NCBI GenBank assembly: GCA_041919675.1
Contig: JAYRTJ010000082.1
Coordinates: 1 to 15,630 of the forward strand
DNA length: 15,630 bases
From: SHVO01 sp041919675
Lineage (GTDB): Bacteria > Pseudomonadota > Alphaproteobacteria > Rhodospirillales > Rhodospirillaceae
Reading direction: 5' to 3'
Shown: piece after piece, positions 15,441 to 15,630 of the stretch
How the letters are laid out: the number at the start of each line of letters is the position of its first letter
How positions within the stretch are numbered: position 1 is the stretch's first letter
The notes under the pieces: generated by a model
Databases searched by the model: none
Seen by the model: the letters and a program-made list of their open reading frames with translations, nothing else
What the model was told of the DNA's origin: nothing
Program-made: the position numbers and the translations under genes

Positions 15441-15468
15441 GAACCGCTGCGGCGCCCCGCAGCGGTTC
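15441..15468 (-). terminator. Perfect 12-bp stem-loop directly after the partial paralog
   Basis: GAACCGCTGCGG, a 4-nt loop and CCGCAGCGGTTC make a very stable hairpin 7 nt beyond the stop at 15476. There is no T-tract, so it probably protects the mRNA 3' end or assists the T-tailed terminator that follows. Confidence 0.55.
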
Positions 15469-15475
15469 ACGAAAC

Positions 15476-15630
15476 TCAGTCCCGGCTGATCGAAGATGTC
15501 GCCGGCGCCGTAGCATTGGCGCTGACGGCCATATCCGGGTGCTTCACGAAGACTTGCGTTAAGCCGACCTTGAAGGCGGTCGAGATGGCGATCATGGCCC
15601 CGGTTTTCGGGTCCGCATAGTCCGCATTCT
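15476..15630 (-). CDS. Partial paralog of the unknown exported protein, C-terminal 50 residues
   Basis: The frame enters from the right edge and ends at TGA (15476-15478). It encodes 50 residues from NADYADPKTG to the terminal SRD. By hand alignment about 30 of the 50 match the C-terminus of the neighbouring 14121-15215 product with one gap, sharing NAD, DPKTG, AISTA, KVG, TQVFV, HPD and the final SRD. This makes it a tandem duplicate rather than a chance frame. The rest lies beyond the window, so whether it is complete, or has the same signal peptide and acidic segment, cannot be seen. Two stem-loops follow it. Confidence 0.85.
   Translation of the reverse strand, partial: NADYADPKTGAMIAISTAFKVGLTQVFVKHPDMAVSANATAPATSSISRD

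Noticed and set aside
15319..15516. 65-codon minus-strand ORF between the paralogs
   Set aside because: It overlaps the end of the partial paralog and both hairpins; no ribosome site or protein-like pattern.

Overview
The window looks like chromosomal DNA from a high-GC Gram-negative bacterium, most likely an alphaproteobacterium. The basis is the strong G/C third-position bias, several Sec, Tat and lipoprotein export signals, and the gene content (GcvA-like LysR regulator, Ure2p/YfcG-type glutathione transferase, SPINDLY-type O-GlcNAc transferase, periplasmic peptidases). I cannot name the genus. There is no rRNA, tRNA, CRISPR array, insertion sequence or phage gene that I can see.

Layout, left to right. 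A Tat-exported DUF1552 protein, cut by the left edge (1-1310, minus), is separated by a 500-bp AT-richer gap from a LysR regulator (1811-2746, plus). That regulator runs head-on into an ACS-family MFS transporter (2751-3986, minus). A divergent promoter region with two tandem dyads (4063-4101) separates the transporter from a guanidine-modifying enzyme of the arginine deiminase/DDAH fold (4156-5088, plus). That gene overlaps by one base a MliC-type lysozyme-inhibitor lipoprotein (5088-5402). Next come a TPR O-GlcNAc transferase-like protein (5404-7161, minus) and, divergent from it across a perfect 8-bp palindrome, a YfcG-like disulfide reductase (7320-8018, plus).

The region from 8.1 to 14 kb is a block of four exported peptide- or amide-bond hydrolases arranged as two convergent pairs: a carboxypeptidase Q-like M28 peptidase (8101-9504, plus) against a D-aminoacylase-family amidohydrolase (9501-11087, minus), then a second M28 peptidase (11257-12456, plus) against an amidase-signature lipoprotein (12459-13997, minus). 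Together they could strip amino acids, including N-acylated or D-residues, from peptides in the periplasm. This is inferred from families and position; the genes do not form one operon.

The right end holds an unrecognised exported protein with an acidic, calcium-site-like segment (14121-15215, minus) and, upstream, the last 50 residues of a paralog (15476-15630, minus). The two are separated by two strong stem-loops, one with a T-tract. All four convergent gene pairs meet with between 4 bp of overlap and 4 bp of gap, so terminators there can only lie in coding sequence.

The features most worth a second look are the tandem unknown family at the right end, the tandem dyads at 4063-4101, the one-base coupling of a cytosolic guanidino-hydrolase to a lysozyme inhibitor, and the D-aminoacylase homologue whose usual metal-bridging Cys is replaced by Asp.
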